Source: an uncultured Rhodospirillales bacterium (GTDB taxonomy: Bacteria; Pseudomonadota; Alphaproteobacteria; Rhodospirillales; 2-02-FULL-58-16). Taken from it: a stretch of DNA of 18,641 nt. A program made the position numbers and the translations under genes. The notes beneath the pieces are model-generated. The model made no database searches. It was not told the DNA's origin and saw only the letters and a list, made by a program, of their open reading frames with translations. The stretch is taken from contig CAJXGZ010000011.1 of assembly GCA_913053795.1 (NCBI GenBank), forward strand, positions 1-18,641. The letters run 5' to 3'. Shown one piece after another: positions 7,922-15,725 of this stretch. The stretch's first letter is position 1, and each line of letters opens with the position of its first letter.

Positions 7922-7927
7922 AGGGAG
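7922..7927 (+). promoter_or_regulatory. Ribosome binding site that fixes a TTG start
   Basis: AGGGAG at 7922-7927, directly after the ABC exporter stop, lies eight bases before TTG 7936. There is no ATG or GTG in frame at a similar distance, so this site supports TTG as the start of the next gene. Confidence 0.6.
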
Positions 7928-7935
7928 CGGGCATC

Positions 7936-9519
7936 TTGCCGCTGGTTCTGCGCACGACGGACGATTTGCCCGCGATAGACGCCTTTGACGCCTGGGCGGC
8001 GGCGGTCGGCGGCAAAACGTCGGCCCTTGATCCCGGACGCCGCCGCGCCGATTTGGCCGCCGATCTGGAAGCGGCCTTCGAGGCCATCATCGAGGAGTGG
8101 TGGAAACTGGGACGGAACCTCGCCGCCGAGCCGTCGGGAGAACTCGCCCATGCGCCCACCTGCACCCCCAACGCTTCCGACATGGGCCTGATGATGGCCT
8201 GGGCGCGGTTGGCGGAGCGATGGGCGGGAGAGCAAACCACCACCTTGTTAGTCTGCGACGATCCCTGGCTGTTCCGCCATCTCGCTGGCAAGCCTGGCGT
8301 CCAAGCCGGCAGGCCGCCGCCATTGAGCTTGAAAAGCATAAAGCTCGCCTTGCGGGGCCTGGCATCTCGGAGCGCGGTGGCCTTGCGGGTGGGGTTGTGG
8401 CTTCTGGCGCTTTTCCCCCAACGCTTCCGGATCGGAAGGGGCGAGGCTTTCTTGCTGGTCTACGGCCATCCCCGGGCGACGGTGGACGGATACGACGGCT
8501 ATTTCGCCGATATTATGCGCCGCCAGCCGCACCTCAAACGGATGCTCCATGCCGACTGTTCCTTGAACCGCGCCCGCGCATTGAGCGCCGATGGGCGGAC
8601 TTTCAGCATGCATGCCTGGGGAAGCCCGGGATTGGCGCTGCTTTTGCCTTTCGCCAAATGGCGCCCTTCGGCGACGGAACGCAATGGAGAATGGGGCTGG
8701 CTGGTGCGCCGGGCCGCCTGCTTGGAGGGTGGAACCGGCCAAGCCGCCATCATCCGCTGGCACAACGGTTGCCGGGCCAAGTGGTTGCGCCGCCGCCGCC
8801 CCCGGATCATAGCCTGGCCGTGGGAGAACCATTCCTGGGAACGGCCCCTGGTCCGCCAGGCCCGCAAACTGGGCATCCGGACGGTGGGATATCAGCACTC
8901 CGTTGTCGGAAGGCTCATGATCCACTACGCCGTGGCCGGCAATCCGGACGGCGAGGGGAGTATTCCCGATCATATCCTCACCGTTGGCCCCGCCTACCAA
9001 GATCAACTCGCCCAATGGGGCATCCCCAAAGACCGGCTGGCCGTCGGCGGGGCCTTGCGCTTCGCCGAGCCGGGAAAGGTAGCCCACGATCCGCAAGCGC
9101 CTATCTTCCTCGCCTTGCCGTTCGACGGCCTGACGGCGGCGGAGATGGTCGCGGCGGCCAAGGCCACGGGGCGGACCTTCGTCGTCAAGGACCATCCCAT
9201 GACCCCTTTCCGTTTCGCGGAAACGGACAAGGTTCGCCGCACGGACAAGCGTCTTGAGGAACAGGAAGCCGTCTCGGCGGTAGTCTATGCCGCGACCACG
9301 GTCGGCCTGGAGGCCATGTTGATGGGGCTGCCGGTTGCCCGTTTCCGTCCCCGGCGGCGGCTGGCCATCGACGTTTTGCCGGCGGGCATCGAGGTTGCCG
9401 TGGTCGACGGGGAAACCCTGGACGAGGGGCTGGCCGCCCTGCAGGCTCCCAAGTCCCTGGCGCGGGAGAGAGTTTTCGCCGATCCCGATTATGGCCTATG
9501 GTCGGAACTGCTGAAGTAG
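7936..9519 (+). CDS. Surface carbohydrate biosynthesis protein (GT-B-like)
   Basis: The 527-residue product contains WPWENHSWER at 294-303 followed by VGYQHSVVG at about 327-335, then SIPDHILTVGPAYQDQLAQW and GIPKDRLAVGGALRF. The glutamate-asparagine-tryptophan-glutamate pattern, the GYQH loop, and the later VVKDHPM (416-422) and AATTVGLEAMLMGLPVA (about 452-468) match a family annotated as surface carbohydrate biosynthesis protein in O-antigen clusters; the last segment resembles the donor-binding helix of GT-B enzymes. It probably transfers a sugar or sugar-acid (possibly CMP-activated) in the cytoplasm. No signal peptide is seen, although a short hydrophobic stretch occurs near 150-160. 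The start is TTG, supported by AGGGAG eight bases upstream. Donor and acceptor are unknown. The aldolase gene follows after 12 bases. Confidence 0.7.
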   Translation: MPLVLRTTDDLPAIDAFDAWAAAVGGKTSALDPGRRRADLAADLEAAFEAIIEEWWKLGRNLAAEPSGELAHAPTCTPNASDMGLMMAWARLAERWAGEQTTTLLVCDDPWLFRHLAGKPGVQAGRPPPLSLKSIKLALRGLASRSAVALRVGLWLLALFPQRFRIGRGEAFLLVYGHPRATVDGYDGYFADIMRRQPHLKRMLHADCSLNRARALSADGRTFSMHAWGSPGLALLLPFAKWRPSATERNGEWGWLVRRAACLEGGTGQAAIIRWHNGCRAKWLRRRRPRIIAWPWENHSWERPLVRQARKLGIRTVGYQHSVVGRLMIHYAVAGNPDGEGSIPDHILTVGPAYQDQLAQWGIPKDRLAVGGALRFAEPGKVAHDPQAPIFLALPFDGLTAAEMVAAAKATGRTFVVKDHPMTPFRFAETDKVRRTDKRLEEQEAVSAVVYAATTVGLEAMLMGLPVARFRPRRRLAIDVLPAGIEVAVVDGETLDEGLAALQAPKSLARERVFADPDYGLWSELLK

Positions 9520-9527
9520 AGGGGGAG
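9520..9527 (+). promoter_or_regulatory. Strong ribosome binding site of the aldolase gene
   Basis: AGGGGGAG at 9520-9527 ends four bases before ATG 9532 and starts at the base after the previous stop. It is the best Shine-Dalgarno match in the operon and suggests that the aldolase is translated independently of the gene upstream. Confidence 0.55.
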
Positions 9528-9531
9528 TAAT

Positions 9532-10278
9532 ATGAGCGCGGATATAAAACAACGCCTGGCCGCCGACGAGGTTCTCATCGGAGCCTGGGTCTCGGTTCCG
9601 TCGCCTTTGGTGGTCGATGCCTTGGGAACCTGCGGCTTCGACTGGATGGCCGTGGACATGGAACACGGCGCCGTGGACGCCGGTCAGGCCGAAACCCTTT
9701 TCATCGCTGCGGAACGCCGGAACATGGCGCCCATGGCCCGCCTGCCCAGCGCCGATCCTTATCTCGCCCGCCGCCTTCTCGATGCCGGGGCGCGGGGTAT
9801 TTTGGTTCCCGTGGTCGAAAGCGCGGCGGCTTTCGAAAATTTCGCCGTCCATTGCCTTTACCCGCCCCACGGCAAAAGAGGCGTCGGCCTGTCGCGGGCC
9901 AACCGCTGGGGCGATGACTTCCGGGAATATTTCCAAGGCTTCAGCCCGCTTCTTGTCCCCCAGATCGAAACCGTGGCCGGTGTCGAGGCGGCGGCGGGTA
10001 TCGCCGCCCTGCCCATGGTGGACGCCCTTTTCGTCGGCCCGTATGACCTGTCGGCCAGCCTTGGAGAGGCCGGAAATTTCGAGAGCGCGGCTTTTTTGGA
10101 AGCAATGGAGACTTTGAAAGCGGCCTGCAAGGAACACGGCAAGGCTCTCGGCGGCCATCAGGTGGAGCCGGATAAGGCGAAACTGGAATCCCTTATCGAC
10201 GATGGCTTCCGTTTCATCGCCTATGGCACGGATATAATCGCCATGCGCCATGCATTCGCCGGCTTGAAGGACAGATGA
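9532..10278 (+). CDS. HpcH/HpaI-type class II pyruvate aldolase
   Basis: The 248-residue protein fits the usual length of about 250-270 for HpcH/HpaI aldolases, which reversibly join pyruvate to an aldehyde to give 2-keto-3-deoxy (or 4-hydroxy-2-oxo) acids using a divalent metal. Residues corresponding to E. coli HpaI are visible: His45 (MEHG), Arg70, Asp84, the metal ligands Glu146 (VPQIET) and Asp172 (FVGPYDLSASLG), and the family loop PPHGKRGVGLSRANRWG (111-127). Relatives degrade sugar acids or aromatic products, but here the gene lies in a glycan operon and its stop overlaps (ATGA) the start of a KdsB-like cytidylyltransferase. That suggests a biosynthetic role, making a 3-deoxy-2-keto acid to be CMP-activated. 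The aldehyde substrate cannot be read from the sequence. It should be a cytoplasmic oligomer. Confidence 0.88.
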   Translation: MSADIKQRLAADEVLIGAWVSVPSPLVVDALGTCGFDWMAVDMEHGAVDAGQAETLFIAAERRNMAPMARLPSADPYLARRLLDAGARGILVPVVESAAAFENFAVHCLYPPHGKRGVGLSRANRWGDDFREYFQGFSPLLVPQIETVAGVEAAAGIAALPMVDALFVGPYDLSASLGEAGNFESAAFLEAMETLKAACKEHGKALGGHQVEPDKAKLESLIDDGFRFIAYGTDIIAMRHAFAGLKDR

Positions 10279-11048
10279 CCGAAAACGTCTGCATAATCCC
10301 GGCGCGAATGGCGTCTTCGCGCTTTCCCGGCAAGCCCCTTGAGCCGCTGATCGGTTTGCCCTTGGTCCTTCATGTCCTTGAACGTTGTCGGCTGTGCGCG
10401 AGCATCGACCGCGTTGTCGTCGCCACCTGCGATGAAGAAATCCGCGACGCCGTCGAACAACACGGCGGGGAAGCGGTAATGACCGCGGACAGCCATCCGG
10501 GATGCGTCGACCGTACCGTCGAGGCGGTCGATAATCTGGGGCTTGGCCTTGCCGATGGCGACCTTGTTCTGATGGTCCAGGGCGATGAAGTATTGATTTC
10601 ACCAATCATGATGGACAATGTGATTAACGCCTTCGAGGCGAGCGCCGCCGCCGTTGTAAATCTGGCTTCAAAAATATTCAGCGCGGAAGATCACGACGAC
10701 CCCGACTGCGTCAAGGTCGTTGCCGCGGCGGACGGCAAGGCGCTGTTTTTCTCTCGCGCCCCCATCCCCTCGCGCTACCGCGTGGATAGTGTGCCGATGT
10801 ATCAACAAACCGGCGTAATCGGCTTTTCGAACGCCTTTCTTCACCGGTTCGGCAATTTGTCCAGAACCCCGCTGGAAATGATCGAATGCATCGATATGTT
10901 GAGAACCCTCGAACACGGATATCCAATTCAGGTGGTGTTTAGCGAAGACCAAACGATCGGCGTCGATACGAAATCCGATTTATTGCGCGCCGAGGCCGTC
11001 TTAAAGAATGATCCGATAACCCGGAAGTACCTGGATATTGCCCCATAA
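10275..11048 (+). CDS. KdsB-like CMP-sugar-acid cytidylyltransferase
   Basis: At 257 residues it matches KdsB (about 250), which transfers CMP from CTP to the anomeric hydroxyl of KDO. It has the nucleotide-binding signature IIPARMASSRFPGKPL (7-22), the metal-site VQGDE with Asp104, SRAPIPSR (160-167), and GVDT with Asp231, both aspartates corresponding to the Mg-binding pair of KdsB. It differs from housekeeping KdsB where the sugar-acid is gripped: KdsB has DHQSGTER, here SHPGCVDR (73-80), and VQGDEP is VQGDEV. The variation points to a related but different 3-deoxy sugar acid rather than KDO itself. It overlaps the aldolase gene by four bases (ATGA), so both are co-translated. The following methyltransferase overlaps its 3' end. 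The assignment to the cytidylyltransferase family is firm; the substrate is inferred. Confidence 0.85.
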   Translation: MTENVCIIPARMASSRFPGKPLEPLIGLPLVLHVLERCRLCASIDRVVVATCDEEIRDAVEQHGGEAVMTADSHPGCVDRTVEAVDNLGLGLADGDLVLMVQGDEVLISPIMMDNVINAFEASAAAVVNLASKIFSAEDHDDPDCVKVVAAADGKALFFSRAPIPSRYRVDSVPMYQQTGVIGFSNAFLHRFGNLSRTPLEMIECIDMLRTLEHGYPIQVVFSEDQTIGVDTKSDLLRAEAVLKNDPITRKYLDIAP

Positions 11049-11931
11049 ATTGAGCGCTTTTCATTCCGCCAAGTCCGTGGCCCGGAGCATCGGTCTCGAC
11101 CCGGGTGAAATTTACAGGCGTCTTTCGGCGGCCAGCCTTCGCGCGGCGATACACGAACAGGGCCTGGACGGACTATGCCGGCGCCTGCGCCGGATCGTCC
11201 CCGATCTCAGCTTACAATACACCTACGACCTGGACCCGGACGAGTACGCGCGGTTTTGGGAAGTCAAGTTGCGCGGCCTGCATGCGTTTCAGGTTTCCTG
11301 TGTCCTTGACGTTCTTGATCATATGGCGGCGCGGAACGCGGTGATTGCCGATATCGGCGATTCATCGGGCAGCCACGCAACCTATATCGGCGCCTTGGCC
11401 AAGGCCGGCCAGGTCGACCGGGTCATCAGCGTCAACCTGGACCCCACCGCCGTCGAAAAAGTGCGCCGAGGTGGCGGTGAAGCCGTGCTCGGCAGGGCGG
11501 AGGAACTCGATCACGGTAAAATCCACGCCGATTTATATCTTAGTTTCGAAACGGTGGAACACTTGACCGACCCGTTACGGTTTCTCCACGATATTGCCGT
11601 AAAGGGCAGCGGTGCGCCGATCCTCATCTCCGTGCCCTATCGACGGCAAAGCCGATTCGGCGGCAGTCATCTGCGTCTGCCCGATGATCGACTGCCCTTT
11701 CAATTGACCGCCGAACAGGTTCACATTTTCGAGCTATCGCCGGAAGACTGGAAGCTTCTGGCGCGATTCGCCGGATGGCGTGTCGAATTTTCGCGGATTT
11801 ATCGTCAGTATCCCCGTTTTCATCCGTTACGTTTAACTCGGCCCCTCTGGAAAAACTTGGACTTTGAAGGATTCCTTGCGCTATATCTGACGAAAGACCT
11901 TTCATTATCAAATCGTTATCGGGATTGGTGA
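11038..11931 (+). CDS. Class I SAM-dependent methyltransferase-like protein
   Basis: The 297-residue product carries a Rossmann motif I variant, VIADIGDSSGSHATYI (about 102-117), an acidic loop after strand 2 (VISVNLDP), and a post-motif region LYLSFETVEHLTDPLRFLHD typical of methyltransferases of the Methyltransf_11/23 type. The usual glycine-rich loop reads GDSSGSH instead of GxGxG, so SAM binding is likely but not certain. The start is TTG 11038 with GGAAG ten bases upstream, overlapping the preceding gene by 11 bases; TTG 11050 just past its stop is an alternative. It probably methylates a sugar or sugar acid, or has become a non-catalytic member. The C-terminal part is rich in arginine and aromatics. 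An oxidoreductase gene follows after 21 bases. Confidence 0.65.
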   Translation: MPHKLSAFHSAKSVARSIGLDPGEIYRRLSAASLRAAIHEQGLDGLCRRLRRIVPDLSLQYTYDLDPDEYARFWEVKLRGLHAFQVSCVLDVLDHMAARNAVIADIGDSSGSHATYIGALAKAGQVDRVISVNLDPTAVEKVRRGGGEAVLGRAEELDHGKIHADLYLSFETVEHLTDPLRFLHDIAVKGSGAPILISVPYRRQSRFGGSHLRLPDDRLPFQLTAEQVHIFELSPEDWKLLARFAGWRVEFSRIYRQYPRFHPLRLTRPLWKNLDFEGFLALYLTKDLSLSNRYRDW

Positions 11932-11952
11932 TATGCTTCCTGGGATGACGCC

Positions 11953-12987
11953 ATGACCGAAAAACTAAAAGTCGGAATTGCCGGTTACGGCGTGGTCGGC
12001 AAACGCCGCCGCCGCTACATCGATAGTCATCCCGCCATGGTCACGCTCGCGGTGTCCGATATGACGTTCGGCGGGGACGGCGCCCTTGAAGACGGCGTCC
12101 GGTTCTATGACGGCTACGAAAAACTGGACGCGGAGGATCTGGATGTCCTGTTCGTATCTCTGACCAACAACGTCGCCGCCGATGCCGTGATCAAGGGTCT
12201 CGAGCGGGGCCTCCATGTATTTTGTGAAAAGCCGCCCGGGAAAAGCCCCGCCGATATAAAAAACGTGCTCGCCGCCGCCGCCGAGCACCCGAACCTGAAA
12301 GTAAAATACGGCTTCAACCACCGCTACCATGATTCCGTCCGCGATGCCTTGGCAATCATGCGCTCGGGAGAACTAGGGCGCATCGTCAATCTGAAAGGGA
12401 CCTACGGCAAATCAAGGATAATCACCTTCGGGCAGAACGACTGGCGCACCAGGCGTGATCTGGCCGGCGGCGGAATATTGCTGGATCAGGGCATCCACAT
12501 GGTTGATCTCTTGCGCCTTTTCGGCGGGGAGTTTACCGAGATTCACAGCTTTATTTCGAATGCCTTCTGGAATTTCGATGTTGAAGACAACGCCTATGCG
12601 CTGATGCGCACCGACGATGGCGTGGTCGCCATGCTCCATTCGTCGGCGACCCAATGGCGGCACGGTTTTCAGTTGGACATCATTTTGGCGAAAGGGGCCC
12701 TTACGCTAAGCGGTATTCTTTCCGGATCCAAAAGCTATGGAGCGGAAACGCTGACCATTGCCTGGGCTAATGAAAAGGACAAAGGCAACCCGCGGGAACA
12801 AACGACCAGCTACAACCACGATCCGTCATGGCGTGACGAAGTCAATGAATTCGCCGACGCCATTCTCAATGATAAGCCCATAACGAACGGCTCGCCGATG
12901 GAGGCGCTCAAGACGATGGAGCTGGTCCAGCGAATTTATTGCGCCGACCCGGAGTGGCGGGAGCGCTGGAATTTATCTTCGGGATAG
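11953..12987 (+). CDS. Gfo/Idh/MocA-family NAD(P)-dependent oxidoreductase
   Basis: This 344-residue protein has an N-terminal dinucleotide-binding motif GIAGYGVVGK (8-17), the family signature CEKPP with catalytic Lys93 (91-95), and the substrate-domain segment GGGILLDQGIHMVDLL (172-187) with His182 in the position used by dehydrogenases for proton transfer. Gfo/Idh/MocA enzymes oxidise or reduce sugar hydroxyls or ketones with NAD(P). Here it follows the aldolase, cytidylyltransferase and methyltransferase genes, so it may form the aldehyde precursor or a keto sugar of the same pathway. The ATG lies 21 bases after the previous stop and is overlapped by the TGA of a 7-codon reading frame (11933-11956). 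Its last 52 bases overlap the convergent methyltransferase gene on the minus strand. It should be cytoplasmic. Confidence 0.9.
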   Translation: MTEKLKVGIAGYGVVGKRRRRYIDSHPAMVTLAVSDMTFGGDGALEDGVRFYDGYEKLDAEDLDVLFVSLTNNVAADAVIKGLERGLHVFCEKPPGKSPADIKNVLAAAAEHPNLKVKYGFNHRYHDSVRDALAIMRSGELGRIVNLKGTYGKSRIITFGQNDWRTRRDLAGGGILLDQGIHMVDLLRLFGGEFTEIHSFISNAFWNFDVEDNAYALMRTDDGVVAMLHSSATQWRHGFQLDIILAKGALTLSGILSGSKSYGAETLTIAWANEKDKGNPREQTTSYNHDPSWRDEVNEFADAILNDKPITNGSPMEALKTMELVQRIYCADPEWRERWNLSSG

Positions 12988-13904
12988 GACTGACCGGGGG
13001 CCACTGGTTTGCGGGCCGAAATAAACCAGGACCAGCCCATTATCCGGCCCAGCCACAGTTCAAGCGGCGATTGGATCGGCCAGGGTTCGCCGTAGACCAG
13101 AATTCCCCCCGGATGGACGCCGTAGTGCCTTATTTGCCAGCGCCGGTAAAGGCGGCCCAACTTCGGGATTAGATAAAAATAGAAATCTCCCTTGCGCAGA
13201 CGAAGCCCCTCATAGCCCGCGAACAACTTCCGGAGTTCGCCCGCCGTATAGCACCGTGTAATCGGATTCTCGACGCTCTGTATGTTCTTGCCGCCCCATT
13301 CGGTGGCCCGGCCCAGCCAGTTTACACCGGAGAAAAGCTTGCCCCGCAACAGGCCGACACAAAGCAGCATGTTGATCCAATAATGCCATGAACTTTTACA
13401 ATAGAGCATGATCGCCGCCCGACCGCCGGGCTTCAGTACCCGCAGGGCCTCGTCGATGGCGCGCTTGGTGTCCGGGGTGTGGTGCAGCACTCCGTTGGAA
13501 TAGACGATATCGAAGGTGTTCTCCGCGAAGGGCAGATTCTCGGCGTCCGATTGCATGGCCTGACAGCCCGCCGCCAGGTCCCCCATCAGGTCGAACTTGG
13601 CCTGGGTCGCTCGCGCCCGATCAAACGTAATGTCGGCGCCGGCGATGACGGCGCCGTATTTCGCGAACAGCGCCGAATGGCCGCCGGCGCCGGAGCCAAT
13701 TTCGAGCACCAGTTTGCCGCCAATCTCCGAAAGCGCCATGTCGGCGACGGCCATGTGGCCGCGCAGGCGGAACATGTCTTCCAGATCGTCGATGCTATCG
13801 AGAAGCCGCTCGCGGGTCATATCCCTGTCGACGTCTTCGTAGAGTGAATCGTAGAGGGACTTCCAGAATTTCCGGACATCCTTTTTCGCAACTTTCTCAG
13901 GCAT
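12936..13904 (-). CDS. Class I SAM-dependent methyltransferase (Methyltransf_11 type)
   Basis: This 322-residue protein is on the strand opposite to its neighbours. Motif I is VLEIGSGAGGHSALF (66-80), followed by ADITFDRA, and the classical LPFAENTFDIVYSNGVLHH (124-142) and RVLKPGGRAAIML, so a SAM-binding Rossmann fold is clear. The C-terminal third may recognise the acceptor and includes basic residues and tryptophans. A TTG at 13910 is possible, but ATG 13904 is preferred because AAGGA lies ten bases upstream, an ideal distance. The 3' end overlaps the oxidoreductase gene by 52 bases, with the last 17 residues read antisense to it. It likely methylates a sugar or lipid in the locus. It is divergent from the heparinase-like gene across a 127-base gap. 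Confidence 0.85.
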   Translation of the reverse strand: MPEKVAKKDVRKFWKSLYDSLYEDVDRDMTRERLLDSIDDLEDMFRLRGHMAVADMALSEIGGKLVLEIGSGAGGHSALFAKYGAVIAGADITFDRARATQAKFDLMGDLAAGCQAMQSDAENLPFAENTFDIVYSNGVLHHTPDTKRAIDEALRVLKPGGRAAIMLYCKSSWHYWINMLLCVGLLRGKLFSGVNWLGRATEWGGKNIQSVENPITRCYTAGELRKLFAGYEGLRLRKGDFYFYLIPKLGRLYRRWQIRHYGVHPGGILVYGEPWPIQSPLELWLGRIMGWSWFISARKPVAPGQSYPEDKFQRSRHSGSAQ

Positions 13905-14031
13905 GACCAAAAAATCCTTGATTATCAGCGCACCTTGGTTTCAGGAGATAATCTATATACGCCGCCCCGTGGCGACGCCACATTCCGGTCTCTATTTATC
14001 GCGCCGTCGCCGATAGGATCGCCGAAAAACA
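13905..14031. promoter_or_regulatory. Divergent intergenic region, possible promoters
   Basis: The 127 bases between the minus-strand methyltransferase and the plus-strand heparinase-like gene are the only divergent spacer between intact genes here. It includes an AT-rich patch GATAATCTATATA (13947-13959), a possible -10 element, with TTGGTT at 13935-13940 too close (13 bases) to be a convincing -35. AAGGA near 13915 serves the methyltransferase, and AGGA (14015-14018) is a weak ribosome site for the heparinase-like gene. No clear operator repeat is seen. Confidence 0.3.
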
Positions 14032-15690
14032 ATGAAACCCATAGCCGTGGATTACCATCAGCCGATAATCGGCGCGCTGCGCCGCAAGGCCCGCCGGGTG
14101 CTCGACGACCCGGTGCTGCGGACTTGGCTTATCGGCCGCGCGTTGGGCCGCAACCCCGGAGTTGCACCGTTCGCCGCCCACCGCCCGCCCTATCTTGAGG
14201 GCTTGGCGCCGGGTGGAAACGGTGGCGAGTCCAACTCGGGTTTCGCGGAACTGGCCAGGGATGCGCCCACCGGCCCCATCGAACTGCCCCTGGCGGGGAT
14301 CACCCTGCGCCTCGAACCGGGCGACCAGCACGGCCTGTTCGCCCGCCGCTTCGACGACATCGAGGATCTGCTCGCCCTGCATCGCTTCGCCTGGCTGCCG
14401 GTGCTTGGCGAAGCGGCCGATCCGGCCTGGGCGCAGGCCCTGTGGACGGCCTGGCGCCGGGACCACGGGAAGCCCGGCGAGGGCTGGCCGTGGCATCCCT
14501 ATACGGCGGCCGAGCGGGCGGTCAACATGCTCGCCTTCGGTCGCCGCCGGGGTCTGCCCGGGCCGCTTGGCGACACCCTGGAAGTGCTGGCCGCCCACGG
14601 CCCGGCCATCTTCCGCCGCCTGGAATACTTCGGCGACCACAACACCTCCAACCACCTATCCAACAACGGCCGCGGCCTTTACCTGCTGGGGCTGGAACTG
14701 GGAGATTCCGGGTGGGCCGACATCGGCGCGCGGATCCTGATCGAGGAGGCCAAGCGCATTTTCACCCCCTCCGGCATCCTGTGCGAAGGCTCCAGCCACT
14801 ACCATATGCTACTTACCCGCAACTATATCGAAGTGTGGCGCGCCGCCGCCGCCCACCGCCGTCCGGAGGAAGCCGAACTCGGCAAAATCGCCACCCGGGC
14901 GCTGGCCGCCGCCCGGTCGTTGGTCCTGCCCGGCGGCTTGGCGTTGATCGGCGACATCTCGCCGGACTGCCCACCCGCTTTGCCCGCCGGGGTGGCGGAA
15001 CTACCCGGAAACGGCGCCGAGCTTGACGCGCTGGCCGCCGACGGCTGGTTGAGGGCCGACTTCGGTCGCTGGTCGGGATTGTGGCACGCCAGCCCCTGGG
15101 GCTGGTCGGCGATGCCGGGACACGGCCATCAGGACTGCGGCGGTTTCGAGGTTCATTTCGCCGGCGAACCGTTATTTTGCGACCTCGGCCGGGGCCGGTA
15201 CGGCGAGAGCGGAGAGGCCGCTTTCTACCGCTCGGCGGCGGCCCACAACGGGCTGCTGATCGACGGCCTGGATTCATACCCGCCCAACCGGCCCTACTAC
15301 GACGACGCCTTCCGCCGCCGAATATGCGGTCCGCCGCCGGTGCTGGCCCGCCACGAAAATGGCGTAATGCTGCGCCATCACGGTTTTTCGCGCCTTGGCG
15401 GGGTCGGCGCCGTCGAGCGGCATTGGCGGTTTTCCGGGTCCGGATTCTCCATCGCCGACCGTGTCGAAGGACGCGGTCGGCATCGGGTGAGCCGCCTTTT
15501 GCACACCACCCTGCCGGTGGAGGGAACGGTGATCGGCGGCAAATTCCGCATCACCGCCGAGGGCGACACGACCACCGAAGCCGTCACCTGCTGGCAGGCC
15601 TACGGTCGCGGCAGGCCGGCCACCGCCATTCGTATCGAGGCCACCGTCCGGCTGCCCTGGGAACAGACCATCACCGTCGAAATTATCTAG
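14032..15690 (+). CDS. Heparinase II/III-like polysaccharide lyase family protein, no signal peptide
   Basis: The 552-residue product has the (alpha/alpha) toroid and C-terminal beta parts of heparinase II/III-like proteins. Motifs include YFGDHNTSNHLSNNGRGLYL (199-218), LCEGSSHYHM (250-259), GHGHQDCGGFEVHF (363-376) and EPLFCDLGRGRYGE, with the Asn, His and Tyr residues used by lyases of this group. Such enzymes cleave uronic-acid polysaccharides by beta-elimination; in biosynthetic loci they may edit a nascent polymer. Known secreted lyases carry a signal peptide, but this start (MKPIAVDYHQ) is not one, so it is likely cytoplasmic or lacks its usual export. The start is supported by alignment with the remnant at 1800-2018, whose first residues are comparable. 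It is the first gene of a group with the GT2 gene, which lies 35 bases downstream. The segment is very GC-rich. Confidence 0.8.
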   Translation: MKPIAVDYHQPIIGALRRKARRVLDDPVLRTWLIGRALGRNPGVAPFAAHRPPYLEGLAPGGNGGESNSGFAELARDAPTGPIELPLAGITLRLEPGDQHGLFARRFDDIEDLLALHRFAWLPVLGEAADPAWAQALWTAWRRDHGKPGEGWPWHPYTAAERAVNMLAFGRRRGLPGPLGDTLEVLAAHGPAIFRRLEYFGDHNTSNHLSNNGRGLYLLGLELGDSGWADIGARILIEEAKRIFTPSGILCEGSSHYHMLLTRNYIEVWRAAAAHRRPEEAELGKIATRALAAARSLVLPGGLALIGDISPDCPPALPAGVAELPGNGAELDALAADGWLRADFGRWSGLWHASPWGWSAMPGHGHQDCGGFEVHFAGEPLFCDLGRGRYGESGEAAFYRSAAAHNGLLIDGLDSYPPNRPYYDDAFRRRICGPPPVLARHENGVMLRHHGFSRLGGVGAVERHWRFSGSGFSIADRVEGRGRHRVSRLLHTTLPVEGTVIGGKFRITAEGDTTTEAVTCWQAYGRGRPATAIRIEATVRLPWEQTITVEII

Positions 15691-15725
15691 GGTTATATGT
15701 CTCTTGTACCAAGGAACACTGATTA

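Noticed and set aside
8097..9257. Plus-strand open frame of 386 codons inside the surface carbohydrate gene
   Set aside because: Proline/arginine-rich product in another frame of a gene with conserved motifs and a ribosome site; typical high-GC shadow.
9496..10605. Minus-strand open frame of 369 codons
   Set aside because: Antisense to the aldolase and cytidylyltransferase, both with complete active-site motifs.
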